Origin: Thioalkalivibrio sp.
GTDB taxonomy: Bacteria > Pseudomonadota > Gammaproteobacteria > Ectothiorhodospirales > Ectothiorhodospiraceae
Assembly: GCA_003555285.1 (NCBI GenBank)
Contig: PWGH01000010.1
Span: 1 to 5,699, forward strand
Reading direction: 5' to 3'
Length of the DNA: 5,699 bases
Position 1 is the stretch's first letter. Every line of letters starts with the position of its first letter. Below, in pieces: positions 1 through 5,699 of the stretch. A program made the translations under genes and the position numbers. The notes beneath the pieces were generated by a model. That model did no database searches and was not told the origin of the DNA. It worked only from the letters and a program-made list of their open reading frames with translations.

Positions 1-844
1 CCAGCCAGTCCACCTGCCGCGGAGGCCGCCAGGCATAGGCATCGGCACGATGGTGCTCGACCTGGGTGGTGGCCATCAGCTGCGGATCCATCGGGCCGTT
101 GTCCACCGCATGCACGTGCATGCCGCGCCGCACGAGCTGATACGTCCAGCCCCCGGGGGCGGCACCCAGATCCGCCGCAGTCATGCCCTCGGCCAGCCGG
201 GTGTCCCACTCCTCCCGCGGAATGAACTGGTGCCAGGCCTCCTCCAGCTTCAGGGTCGAACGGCTGGGCGCGTCGCGGGGCGCGCGCAGGCGCAGGACGC
301 CGCCCGGCCATTCGCTGCGCTGTCCCGGCAGACTCAGGCCCAACTGCACGCAATCGCCGCGCGACCAGAAACAGTGCAGGCGCCGACCCTGCGCATGGGA
401 TTTCAGCACGCCGCGTTTGCGCAGCACCGAGGCCAGCGGCCGCTCGAGAACCCGGGTCAGACGGTTCAAGGCCTTGCCGGCATTGGTGTCGGGGGTCTCG
501 TGCCAGATGGCGTCCACGGTCCAACCGCTGGCGAGCAGGGACTCGACGATCGGAGTCAGGCGATCGTCGCGCGGCAGCCCGGAAAGCGGCGGCAATGCCC
601 GCAGGGCCTGCCGCGCGAAGATCAGGTCCTGCAGGGGTAATGCCGCGGCCAGCGGCTCGACGGCTCCGTCGACCGGGATCAGACGCAAGAACCCCCCCTG
701 CGCGTCAAAGCGTGGGTAGGCCCCATGCCCGGACCGGCTCGCGCGGGTCATCAACTCCGCCGCCAATTCCGGTTCGAACCCGGCCCGGCAGTAATACAGC
801 AGTTCCGAGGCCGCACCGTTGGGCAGTGCCGCCCCCGAATTCAT
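1..844 (-). CDS. rlmM: 23S rRNA (cytidine-2'-O)-methyltransferase RlmM, C-terminus cut by window edge
   Basis: RlmM (formerly YgdE) uses S-adenosylmethionine to 2'-O-methylate C2498 of 23S rRNA (E. coli numbering) in the cytoplasm. The visible 281 residues contain, in order, the N-terminal THUMP-like region (YYCRAGFEPELAAE at about 18-30, LIFARQAL at 74-81, DDRLTPIVESL at 93-103), the linker DAPSRSTLKLEEAWHQFIP (191-209) with the probable catalytic lysine K199, the SAM-binding loop DLGAAPGGWTYQLV (225-238) and the second Rossmann motif VDNGPMD (247-253). I matched these to the E. coli protein from memory. The family is about 360 residues long, so roughly 80 C-terminal residues, including the next catalytic Asp, lie outside the window. 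The start at 844 is forced: the frame upstream reads to an in-frame TGA at 871-869 with no other ATG, GTG or TTG. No Shine-Dalgarno sequence is seen, which is odd, and the start lies inside a tandem duplication. Confidence 0.93.
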   Translation of the reverse strand, partial: MNSGAALPNGAASELLYYCRAGFEPELAAELMTRASRSGHGAYPRFDAQGGFLRLIPVDGAVEPLAAALPLQDLIFARQALRALPPLSGLPRDDRLTPIVESLLASGWTVDAIWHETPDTNAGKALNRLTRVLERPLASVLRKRGVLKSHAQGRRLHCFWSRGDCVQLGLSLPGQRSEWPGGVLRLRAPRDAPSRSTLKLEEAWHQFIPREEWDTRLAEGMTAADLGAAPGGWTYQLVRRGMHVHAVDNGPMDPQLMATTQVEHHRADAYAWRPPRQVDWL

Positions 845-872
845 GAGAGCGAATTCATGAGAGCGGGCTCAT
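836..872 (-). repeat. 14-bp tandem duplication spanning the rlmM start codon
   Basis: On the plus strand cgaattcatgagag occurs perfectly at 836-849 and again at 850-863. The next nine bases, cgggctcat at 864-872, match the unit at 6 of 9 positions and look like a decayed third copy. Each copy carries CAT, i.e. ATG on the minus strand, at 842-844, 856-858 and 870-872. Because 14 is not a multiple of three, the three ATGs lie in three different frames. Only the one at 844 opens rlmM. Confidence 0.9.
841..872 (-). promoter_or_regulatory. two overlapping five-codon mini-ORFs leading into rlmM
   Basis: Seen directly: ATG at 872 reads MSPLS and stops at TGA 857-855. That TGA overlaps the ATG at 858 as ATGA. 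The second reads MNSLS and stops at TGA 843-841, again overlapping the rlmM ATG at 844 as ATGA. Such overlaps are a known arrangement for translational coupling by termination and re-initiation. Whether either mini-ORF is translated is inference: none of the three ATGs has a clear Shine-Dalgarno sequence, and the pattern is an automatic result of the 14-bp duplication. Confidence 0.3.
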
Positions 873-892
873 GGCGGCCCGTCGGCCGCGTG

Positions 893-937
893 CGGCACCC
901 GGTCGGGCGATGGGGGCTCGGGCGACAAGGGGTGCCG
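893..937 (-). other. possible hairpin between the zinc-finger gene and rlmM
   Basis: The 119-nt gap 845-963 contains an 8-bp inverted repeat, cggcaccc (893-900) against gggtgccg (930-937). The 29-nt loop has a further short gtcg/cgac pair (902-905 with 923-926). It lies downstream of the zinc-finger stop codon, where a terminator or RNA-processing hairpin would be expected. No T-run follows it on the minus strand, so it is not a standard Rho-independent terminator. In DNA this GC-rich such a repeat may arise by chance. Confidence 0.25.
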
Positions 938-963
938 TCCTCCGCCGTGGCATCCCGACACCG

Positions 964-1182
964 TCAGTCGACCAATAGGTACACGGTGCCGCAATACGGG
1001 CATTGGACGCGCCCTTCGGGGGCCTCGTCGATCGGCAGGTACACCCGCGGGTGCGAGGCCCAGAGGGCGGTTTGCGGGGTCGGGCAATTCAGCGGCAGTT
1101 CGCTGCGGCGCACCTCGACCGCGGTCTCGGCATTGGCCGGCTTGAAGCGATCCTGCTGCTCGGCCGTGTGCGGATTGGGCAT
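964..1182 (-). CDS. small zinc-finger protein, zf-CHCC (NDUFS6-like) family
   Basis: A 72-residue protein with the zf-CHCC pattern: C33 in LNCPTP, H44 in LWASHPRVYL, then C61 and C64 in CPYCGTVY. The preceding stretch EVRRSELPLNCP is also typical. These four residues are expected to bind one zinc ion. The fold is shared with the C-terminal part of mitochondrial complex I accessory subunit NDUFS6. Bacterial members are short cytoplasmic proteins whose function is not established, so I give no symbol. I chose the ATG at 1182 because AGGAG lies 7 nt upstream. The frame could extend nine codons further to a TTG at 1209, but that would put the Shine-Dalgarno sequence inside the gene. The start is 33 nt after the ilvE stop, so co-transcription with ilvE is likely. 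Confidence 0.9.
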   Translation of the reverse strand: MPNPHTAEQQDRFKPANAETAVEVRRSELPLNCPTPQTALWASHPRVYLPIDEAPEGRVQCPYCGTVYLLVD

Positions 1183-1188
1183 TGCAAT

Positions 1189-1194
1189 ACTCCT
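1189..1194 (-). promoter_or_regulatory. ribosome binding site of the zinc-finger gene
   Basis: AGGAGT on the minus strand, 6 nt before the ATG at 1182. It decides the start in favour of 1182 over the upstream TTG at 1209. Confidence 0.75.
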
Positions 1195-1215
1195 GGTCGG
1201 TCGCGGCAAGGGAAC

Positions 1216-2136
1216 TCAGACGTAGGTCAACCACTCCTGATGTTTCGGGTGCCGGCCCTTCACCACATCGAAATACAGCGCCTGCAGGCGCTGGGTGATG
1301 GGGCCGCGCGTGCCTTCGCCGATCGGGCGGTTGTCCACCTCGCGGATCGGCGTGACCTCGGCGGCGGTACCGGTGAAGAAGGCCTCGTCGGCGATATAGA
1401 CCTCGTCGCGGGTGATGCGCTTCTCGACCACCTTCAACCCTTCTTCCTCGGCCAGCGTGAAGATGGTGCGTCGGGTGATGCCGTCCAGCGCCGAAGTCAG
1501 GTCCGGCGTGTAGAGCACGCCGTCGGTGACCAGGAAGATGTTCTCGCCGCTGCCTTCGGCCACATAGCCTTCGGTATCGAGCAGCATCGCCTCGTCGTAG
1601 CCGTTGGACACGGCCTCCTGCAACGCCAGCATCGAGTTCATGTAATTGCCGTTGGCCTTGGCCTTGCACAGCGTCACGTTCACATGATGCCGGCTGTACG
1701 AGGAGGTATGCACACGAATGCCGCGGGTCATGTTCTCTTCGCCCAGATAACTGCCCCAAGTCCAGGCGGCGACCATCGCGTGCACCTGGAGATTGTCCGC
1801 GCGCAATCCCATGCCCTCGGAACCGAAGAAACACATCGGGCGGATATAAGCGGTCTGTAGGCCGTTCTCGCGCACTGCGGCGATCTGGGCCGCGGTCAAT
1901 GCTTCGGCGCTGTAAGGCATCTTCATCCCGACGATGCGCGCCGAATTGAACAACCGCTTGGTGTGTTCCTGCAGGCGGAAGATCGCCGTGCCCTGCTCGG
2001 TCTGGTAGGCGCGTACGCCCTCGAACACCCCCATGCCGTAGTGCAGCGTATGAGTGAGAACATGAATGCGGGCATCGCGCCAGGGCACCATCCTGCCATC
2101 CAACCAGATCACTCCATCGCGATCCGCCATCGACAT
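1216..2136 (-). CDS. ilvE: branched-chain amino acid aminotransferase
   Basis: IlvE is a cytoplasmic PLP enzyme of fold type IV. It catalyses the last step of valine, leucine and isoleucine synthesis, moving the amino group of glutamate to the branched-chain 2-oxo acids. From the ATG at 2136 the protein has 306 residues, normal for the family. Visible landmarks are HTLHYGMGVFEGVRAY near the N-terminus, the PLP lysine K160 in CKAKANGNYMNS (same number as in E. coli IlvE), E194 in EGSGENIFLV, LDGITRRTI, and FFTGTAAEVTPIREVD near the C-terminus. A D-amino acid or aminodeoxychorismate enzyme of the same fold is less likely given EGVRAY and the length. GAGGAG 9 nt upstream supports 2136; an ATG two codons later (2130) is possible, and the frame also reaches a TTG at 2157. 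The gene follows glnE by 36 nt, so the two are probably co-transcribed. Confidence 0.95.
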   Translation of the reverse strand: MSMADRDGVIWLDGRMVPWRDARIHVLTHTLHYGMGVFEGVRAYQTEQGTAIFRLQEHTKRLFNSARIVGMKMPYSAEALTAAQIAAVRENGLQTAYIRPMCFFGSEGMGLRADNLQVHAMVAAWTWGSYLGEENMTRGIRVHTSSYSRHHVNVTLCKAKANGNYMNSMLALQEAVSNGYDEAMLLDTEGYVAEGSGENIFLVTDGVLYTPDLTSALDGITRRTIFTLAEEEGLKVVEKRITRDEVYIADEAFFTGTAAEVTPIREVDNRPIGEGTRGPITQRLQALYFDVVKGRHPKHQEWLTYV

Positions 2137-2145
2137 CGTTACTTT

Positions 2146-2151
2146 CTCCTC
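2146..2151 (-). promoter_or_regulatory. ribosome binding site of ilvE
   Basis: GAGGAG on the minus strand with 9 nt to the ATG at 2136. It argues against the upstream in-frame TTG at 2157, which would place this site inside the gene. Confidence 0.7.
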
Positions 2152-2177
2152 AGTCAAAAGCTCAGGCCTCAGTCAAA
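2148..2177 (-). repeat. 11-bp direct repeat across the glnE-ilvE junction
   Basis: On the minus strand TTTGACTGAGG occurs at 2177-2167, where it includes the glnE stop TGA (2175-2173), and again at 2158-2148, where its end is part of the ilvE Shine-Dalgarno sequence. The copies are 19 bp apart. Further CTGAG pieces lie between and beside them. It is probably a small local duplication; no function is evident. Confidence 0.6.
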
Positions 2178-5103
2178 CCTCAGGGGTCGCTACCGCTCCC
2201 GGCAGGTCTCCAAACCATTCATCCCATACCACCATCACCTGCTTGCGCAAGGCCTGCAGTTCGGCCGGCGGATGGCGCATCCTCGACCCCGAACCACGCA
2301 AGGTCAGACGGTGGATCCGATTGCGCATGTCGCGGTAGGCATCGGCCAGAGCGGCCCCCAGCTCGGGGGCGATCACGCCCACCTGCCCCAGCACCTCCAG
2401 CGTTCGCACCTTGTCGGGCCAGGCACAGACCTGCGGATGCACATGCGCGGTGGCTAAAACCCAGTATTGAACCATGAACTCGATGTCAGTGATACCACCA
2501 CGATCGCGCTTCAGGTCGAAGGTGTCCGGATCGCGTGAGGCGTGCTCGCCCAGCATCTTCGCGCGCATTTCCACCACCTGGGCGCGCAGGGCGTCGGTAT
2601 CACGCGGGCGCGCGAGGATGCGCTCGCGCACCCGGGCGAAGCGCGCGCCGAGTTCGGCGTCTCCGGCCACGAAACGCGCGCGCACCAGGGCCTGGTGCTC
2701 CCAGGTCCAGGCAGCATTCTCCTGATACCGGGCGAAGGCATCCAGGCCACTGACCAGCAGACCCGAGGCGCCACTGGGGCGCAGGCGCACGTCGACTTCG
2801 TACAGGCGCCCGGCCGGGGTGAAGGCCCCCAACAGATGAACCACACGCTGGGCCACCCGGGCGAAGAACTCGGTGTTGTCGATCACCCGCGGACCGGCCG
2901 TCTGCGCCGATTCACCCGCGCTGTCGTGCAGAAACACGATATCCAGATCGGAGCCGTAGCCCAGTTCCAGGCCGCCGAGCTTGCCGTAACCGACGATCGC
3001 GAAGCGGGCCGGGCGGCGCGTGGCGTCGGCACCGCAGCCGGGCTCCCCATGCCGCTGTACCATCAGGCTCCAGGCCAGGCCCAGAACCTTCTGCAACAGC
3101 ACCTCGGCCAGCCAGGTCAGATGATCGGAGACCCGCATCACGGGCAGGTAGCCCATGATGTCGGCGGCGGCCACCCGCAGGGTCTGCACCTGTTTGTACT
3201 GGCGCAGCCGATCCAGCACCTGTTCCTCGTCCTGCAGCGGAAATTGCGCCAGATCCTGCTCCAGCTCCTGCTGCAACCCCTGGCGGTCCGGGGGGGCGTA
3301 CAACACTCGGGGATCCAGCAACTCGTCCAGCAACAAGGGGTAGCGGGTCAGTTGATCGCTGATCCAGGAACTGGCCTCGCAGAGCTTGACCAGCTGCGAC
3401 AGGGCCATCGGGTTTTCGACCAGCAACGACAGGTACACCGAGCGCCGGGCGATGGTCTTGACCAGCTGCAGCGCGCGCGGCAATACCGGCTCCGGGTCCT
3501 CGAGCTCGGCGATCGCGCCGAGCAGGAGCGGCATCAGTCGGTCCAGGCGCTGACGCCCGGTCTCGGTCAGACTGCGGGCGATCGGGCCCTCGCGCAGGCC
3601 GTGAATCGCGTCGAAGGCGGCCGCCGGATCGGCGAAACCCATCGCCTCCAGGACCGGCAGGGCCTCGTCCTGCGTCAATTCCTGGGACCAGAGGCGACTG
3701 AGGGTGTGATGCCGGCTGCTGCCGGGCGCCGCATCCAGCACCTCGGTGTCCTCGCGCTGCGGGGCCGAGAAGACCTGCTCGAACTGGGCATGCACCCGCC
3801 GCTGCTCCTGCACCAGAGCCACCTGGAAGCTGACCTCATCCGGATAGCCCATCGCCAGGGCCAGGCGCATCCGATCGAAGGGCTGTTGCGGCAGGCGATG
3901 GGTCTGCTGGTCGCTCTGCATTTGCAGCCGGTTCTCGACCCGGCGCAGGAAGCGGTAGGCGTCGATCAGGGGTTCCACCGCATGCGCGGGCAGCAGCTGG
4001 CGCTGCTCGAGCAGCACCAGCACACCGAGCAGGTCGCGGCGCTGGAGATCGCGATCACGACCGCCGCGGATCAGCTGAAAGACCTGGCCGATAAACTCGA
4101 CCTCGCGGATGCCGCCCTCGCCGTGTTTCACGTCCTCCAAACGTTCCCGACGCAGCGATTCCTCGTTGATCTTGCGTTTGAGATCGCGCAAGTTGGCGAA
4201 GGCCCCGTAATCGAGATAGCGCCGGTAGATGAAGGGCTGGAGCTTGTGCATCAGCCGCTCCGCCGCAAGCGGATCGCCGGCGATCGCGCGCGCCTTGATC
4301 AGGGCATACCGCTCCCACTCGCGGCCATGCGCCTGGTAGTAGTCCTCCATCGCATCGAAATGACTGACCAGGGGACCGGAGCCGCCGAAGGGCCGCAGAC
4401 GCATGTCGACGCGGTAGCAAAAACCCTCGGCCGTCACGTCGACCAGCGCCGCGATCAGCGCCCGGCCCAGGCGCTGGAAGAATTCCTGGTTGTCGATGCG
4501 CCGCTCGCCGTCGGTCTCGCCCGGATGCCAATAAGCGAAGATCAGGTCGATGTCCGAGGAGAAATTCAGCTCGCCGCCACCGAGCTTGCCCATGCCGAGC
4601 ACCAGCAGGGACTGCGCCTCGCCGCCGGGATCGCGGGGCACGCCATACCGCCGCTGAAAGCTCGCTTCCAGCCAGGTCAGTGCGCCGCTGACCAACGTGT
4701 CGGCCAATCGGCTCAGGTCATGCATGACCTCGTCGAGGTCCGCCTGACCGAGCAGGTCGCGCCAGGCGATACGGATCAGTTCCCGGTGCCGCATCTCGCG
4801 CAGGCTGGCCTTCAGTTGGGCCTCGTCGGCCACCGGCCGCAGGCAGTCGCTCAGCCACTGGGCCATGGCGGCATCCGAACGCCCCACCATCACGCCGTCG
4901 GCGTTTAGCCCGTCCAGCACGTATTCGGGATGCCGCTGCGCCATCTGCGCGACGTAGTCGCTGCACAGAAAGACAAAGCCCGCGCCGTCGAGGGCTGCGG
5001 CCGGCGGGGACGCCTGTGCCAGGAAGTCGGACAGCAACGCGCGCGCCCGGGCACGCGCCGCGGGCGGCAGATCGTCCAGAGATTTCGGCAGCATCGCGCT
5101 CAT
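2173..5103 (-). CDS. glnE: bifunctional glutamine synthetase adenylyltransferase / adenylyl-removing enzyme
   Basis: GlnE attaches AMP to, and removes it from, a conserved tyrosine of each glutamine synthetase subunit, lowering or restoring its activity in response to the P-II protein and glutamine. From the ATG at 5103 the protein has 976 residues (about 946 in E. coli). It has the two expected nucleotidyltransferase halves. The N-terminal adenylyl-removing domain carries GMGKLGGGELNFSSDIDLIF from residue 170, with D184 and D186, then RVDMRLRPFGGSG and GEGGIREVEFIGQ. The C-terminal adenylyltransferase domain carries GYGKLGGLELGYGSDLDIVF from 705, with D719 and D721, then EVDVRLRPSGASG and DRGGITDIEFMVQY. 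Both metal-binding Asp pairs are intact, so both activities should be retained. The start is uncertain: 5103 has only a weak GGTAGG 10 nt upstream, 5094 is an alternative, and the frame stays open to 5223 but through repetitive DNA that does not look like family sequence. Confidence 0.97.
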   Translation of the reverse strand: MSAMLPKSLDDLPPAARARARALLSDFLAQASPPAAALDGAGFVFLCSDYVAQMAQRHPEYVLDGLNADGVMVGRSDAAMAQWLSDCLRPVADEAQLKASLREMRHRELIRIAWRDLLGQADLDEVMHDLSRLADTLVSGALTWLEASFQRRYGVPRDPGGEAQSLLVLGMGKLGGGELNFSSDIDLIFAYWHPGETDGERRIDNQEFFQRLGRALIAALVDVTAEGFCYRVDMRLRPFGGSGPLVSHFDAMEDYYQAHGREWERYALIKARAIAGDPLAAERLMHKLQPFIYRRYLDYGAFANLRDLKRKINEESLRRERLEDVKHGEGGIREVEFIGQVFQLIRGGRDRDLQRRDLLGVLVLLEQRQLLPAHAVEPLIDAYRFLRRVENRLQMQSDQQTHRLPQQPFDRMRLALAMGYPDEVSFQVALVQEQRRVHAQFEQVFSAPQREDTEVLDAAPGSSRHHTLSRLWSQELTQDEALPVLEAMGFADPAAAFDAIHGLREGPIARSLTETGRQRLDRLMPLLLGAIAELEDPEPVLPRALQLVKTIARRSVYLSLLVENPMALSQLVKLCEASSWISDQLTRYPLLLDELLDPRVLYAPPDRQGLQQELEQDLAQFPLQDEEQVLDRLRQYKQVQTLRVAAADIMGYLPVMRVSDHLTWLAEVLLQKVLGLAWSLMVQRHGEPGCGADATRRPARFAIVGYGKLGGLELGYGSDLDIVFLHDSAGESAQTAGPRVIDNTEFFARVAQRVVHLLGAFTPAGRLYEVDVRLRPSGASGLLVSGLDAFARYQENAAWTWEHQALVRARFVAGDAELGARFARVRERILARPRDTDALRAQVVEMRAKMLGEHASRDPDTFDLKRDRGGITDIEFMVQYWVLATAHVHPQVCAWPDKVRTLEVLGQVGVIAPELGAALADAYRDMRNRIHRLTLRGSGSRMRHPPAELQALRKQVMVVWDEWFGDLPGAVATPEV

Positions 5104-5181
5104 ACCGCAGCAGCCTACCAGCCCACCCGACAGAGCGGGAGCCCAGACCGGTCCGAAGCCACCAATCCCACTCCCGGGTAC

Positions 5182-5281
5182 GCCCGGTCCGGACACGCTC
5201 AAACCCTCCCCCCGAAGCGCCAATCCACGCTTGGTGCCGTGCCCGAGCCGTGCGGGGTGTGCCCGGTCCGGACACGCTCAA
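5182..5281. repeat. two exact 21-bp direct repeats (5182-5202 and 5261-5281)
   Basis: Both copies begin gcccggtccgga and end cacgctcaa with no mismatch, starting 79 bp apart. Each is preceded at some distance by a related piece, ccgaagccaccaatccca from 5154 and ccgaagcgccaatccac from 5213. The whole may therefore be two diverged copies of a longer unit (about 50 and 70 bp) that differ by insertions or deletions. Confidence 0.85.
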
Positions 5282-5350
5282 GTCGTCCATGAGCGCTCGA
5301 AGATGGCCATCCATGACCATCTACGGTCCGGACCGGGCGCACCCCACACG
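5249..5350. repeat. 102-nt imperfect inverted repeat, 25-bp arms
   Basis: 5249-5273 (cgtgcggggtgt followed by gcccggtccggac) matches the reverse complement of 5326-5350 at 23 of 25 positions, leaving a 52-nt interior. The interior has its own symmetry: agatgg (5301-5306) pairs with ccatct (5317-5322), and gagcgctc (5291-5298) and atggccat (5303-5310) are palindromes. As RNA or single-stranded DNA it could form a long branched hairpin. The left arm contains most of the second 21-bp direct repeat, so one motif occurs here in both orientations. It lies 146 nt upstream of the glnE start. Confidence 0.8.
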
Positions 5351-5485
5351 ACTCTTCAGCGTTGGGTGTAAACCCCAAGGGCGTGCTGCCGGCGCTCGGT
5401 GGTTTCGTGGGGATCGAGGCACGCACCCGGCGCCTGGGTCGGAGTACCGATCCGCAGCGTGCCGGGCCTTCGGGTTCGGTGTTCT

Positions 5486-5504
5486 CCGGCCAAATCCAGG
5501 CCGG
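5486..5504. other. small GC-only hairpin
   Basis: ccggcc (5486-5491) and ggccgg (5499-5504) form a perfect 6-bp stem with loop aaatcca. No T-run follows on either strand, so it is not a standard terminator. It may be chance in such GC-rich DNA. Confidence 0.3.
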
Positions 5505-5572
5505 TCAGCCGGAAAGGTCCGCAAGACCAGATCCCAGCCCCAAAGCCCGGGCCCTTTTTCCTTTTTCATAAT

Positions 5573-5699
5573 AAAAAAGATGATCCCAGTGGAGGGCGCA
5601 GCCCTGGCGGGGGGTGTCGACAGCAGGGAGGCTGTCGTCAAGCCTACAGGGATGTATTTACGGCGTCCCCCCGACAGGGCTGCGCCCTCCATTGGGATC
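5573..5699 (-). terminator. possible terminator of an unseen minus-strand gene to the right
   Basis: Read on the minus strand, the palindromic element 5699-5582 is followed after 3 nt by TTTTTT (5578-5573) and then ATTATG. A strong GC stem directly before a T-run is the form of a Rho-independent terminator. The stem is much longer than usual, though the short hairpin AGGGC-TGC-GCCCT inside each arm could act alone. No gene is visible upstream of it in the window, so its role is inferred. Confidence 0.35.
5582..5699. repeat. 118-bp palindromic repeat element with 33-bp terminal arms
   Basis: The left arm 5582-5614 (starting gatcccagtggagggcgc, ending cgggggg) matches the reverse complement of the right arm 5667-5699 at 31 of 33 positions. 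Each arm has an inner mini-hairpin, agggc-gca-gccct. The 52-nt interior has a perfect 7-bp stem, cgacagc (5618-5624) with gctgtcg (5631-5637), and then cctacagggatgtatttacggcg. From memory, the phrase from cctacaggga to acggcgtccc resembles a short intergenic repeat found many times in several gammaproteobacterial genomes; I cannot confirm this here. There is no coding capacity, so a REP/MITE-like non-autonomous repeat is the best description. The right arm ends exactly at the window edge and may continue. Confidence 0.8.

Larger units (their letters stand above)
5104..5699. other. 596-base gene-free, repeat-rich region upstream of glnE
   Basis: I see no convincing gene here. Open frames exist on both strands, but they are rich in Arg, Pro and Gly, lack ribosome binding sites and run through repeats. 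The stretch holds a 21-bp direct repeat, a 102-nt inverted repeat, a small GC hairpin, an AT-rich patch (about 5555-5581, the only such patch in the window) and a 118-bp palindromic element at the right edge. The glnE promoter should be here, but I cannot place it with confidence. TATTAT at 5573-5568 on the minus strand resembles a -10 box but has no -35 partner and would leave a leader of over 450 nt. Confidence 0.7.

Noticed and set aside
50..719. two plus-strand frames (50-640, 183-719) opposite rlmM
   Set aside because: The minus strand encodes unmistakable RlmM motifs throughout, and the plus-strand translations match nothing I know.
869..1834. 321-codon minus-strand frame overlapping ilvE and the zinc-finger gene
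   Set aside because: It is out of frame with both real genes, and its Arg/His/Gly-rich translation is typical of a shifted frame.
1003..1860. 285-codon plus-strand frame opposite ilvE and the zinc-finger gene
   Set aside because: It overlaps two well-supported genes and shows no family motif.
2542..4908. 788-codon open frame on the plus strand opposite glnE
   Set aside because: It lies wholly within glnE, which has clear catalytic motifs. The plus-strand translation is rich in Gln, His and Gly with no recognisable domain, the usual antisense shadow in GC-rich DNA.
5544..5566. plus-strand terminator: gcccgggc followed by T-runs
   Set aside because: The palindrome has no room for a loop, and there is no plus-strand gene upstream for it to serve.
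5321..5569. possible small gene starting MKKEKGPG on the minus strand
   Set aside because: The Lys-rich start comes only from the AT-rich patch. There is no ribosome binding site, and the remainder is Arg/Pro-rich and runs into an inverted-repeat arm.
5362..5571. 69-codon plus-strand frame starting MGVNPKGVLPALGG
   Set aside because: No ribosome binding site or known domain, and it ends in the AT-rich patch. It is probably a chance frame in intergenic DNA.
5249..5699. CRISPR array or insertion-sequence ends
   Set aside because: The repeats are too few and irregularly spaced for CRISPR, and no transposase lies between the inverted repeats, whose interiors are only 52 nt.

Overview
The window is GC-rich DNA from a proteobacterium, most likely a gammaproteobacterium. 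The main reasons are a full-length two-domain GlnE followed directly by ilvE (an order also known from pseudomonads and relatives) and a recognisable RlmM, a methyltransferase typical of gammaproteobacteria. My impression is the Chromatiales / purple-sulfur-bacteria end of the class, but that rests on general resemblance of the proteins and of the intergenic repeats, not on a search.

All four supported genes lie on the minus strand, so the window reads right to left. From high to low coordinates: a 596-base gene-free, repeat-rich stretch (5104-5699); glnE (5103-2173), the bifunctional regulator of glutamine synthetase; ilvE (2136-1216), branched-chain aminotransferase; a 72-residue zf-CHCC zinc-finger protein (1182-964); and rlmM (844 to beyond base 1), a 23S rRNA ribose methyltransferase whose C-terminus is cut off by the window edge. 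The gaps glnE-ilvE (36 nt) and ilvE-zinc finger (33 nt) fit one operon. The 119-nt gap before rlmM contains a possible hairpin and could be a break.

Functionally, glnE and ilvE both belong to nitrogen and amino-group metabolism: GlnE sets glutamine synthetase activity, and IlvE moves amino groups between glutamate and the branched-chain 2-oxo acids. The zinc-finger protein and RlmM have no evident pathway link to these two.

The non-coding structure is the most interesting part. A 14-bp tandem duplication covers the rlmM start codon and creates two five-codon mini-ORFs joined head to tail through ATGA overlaps. Upstream of glnE there are two 21-bp direct repeats, one of them also the arm of a 102-nt inverted repeat. 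At the right edge sits a 118-bp palindromic element with 33-bp arms (31/33 matching), followed on the minus strand by a T-run, so it may terminate an unseen gene to the right. I found no tRNA, rRNA, CRISPR array, transposase or defence genes. The protein-coding content is ordinary housekeeping, and I do not see an undescribed multi-gene system here.
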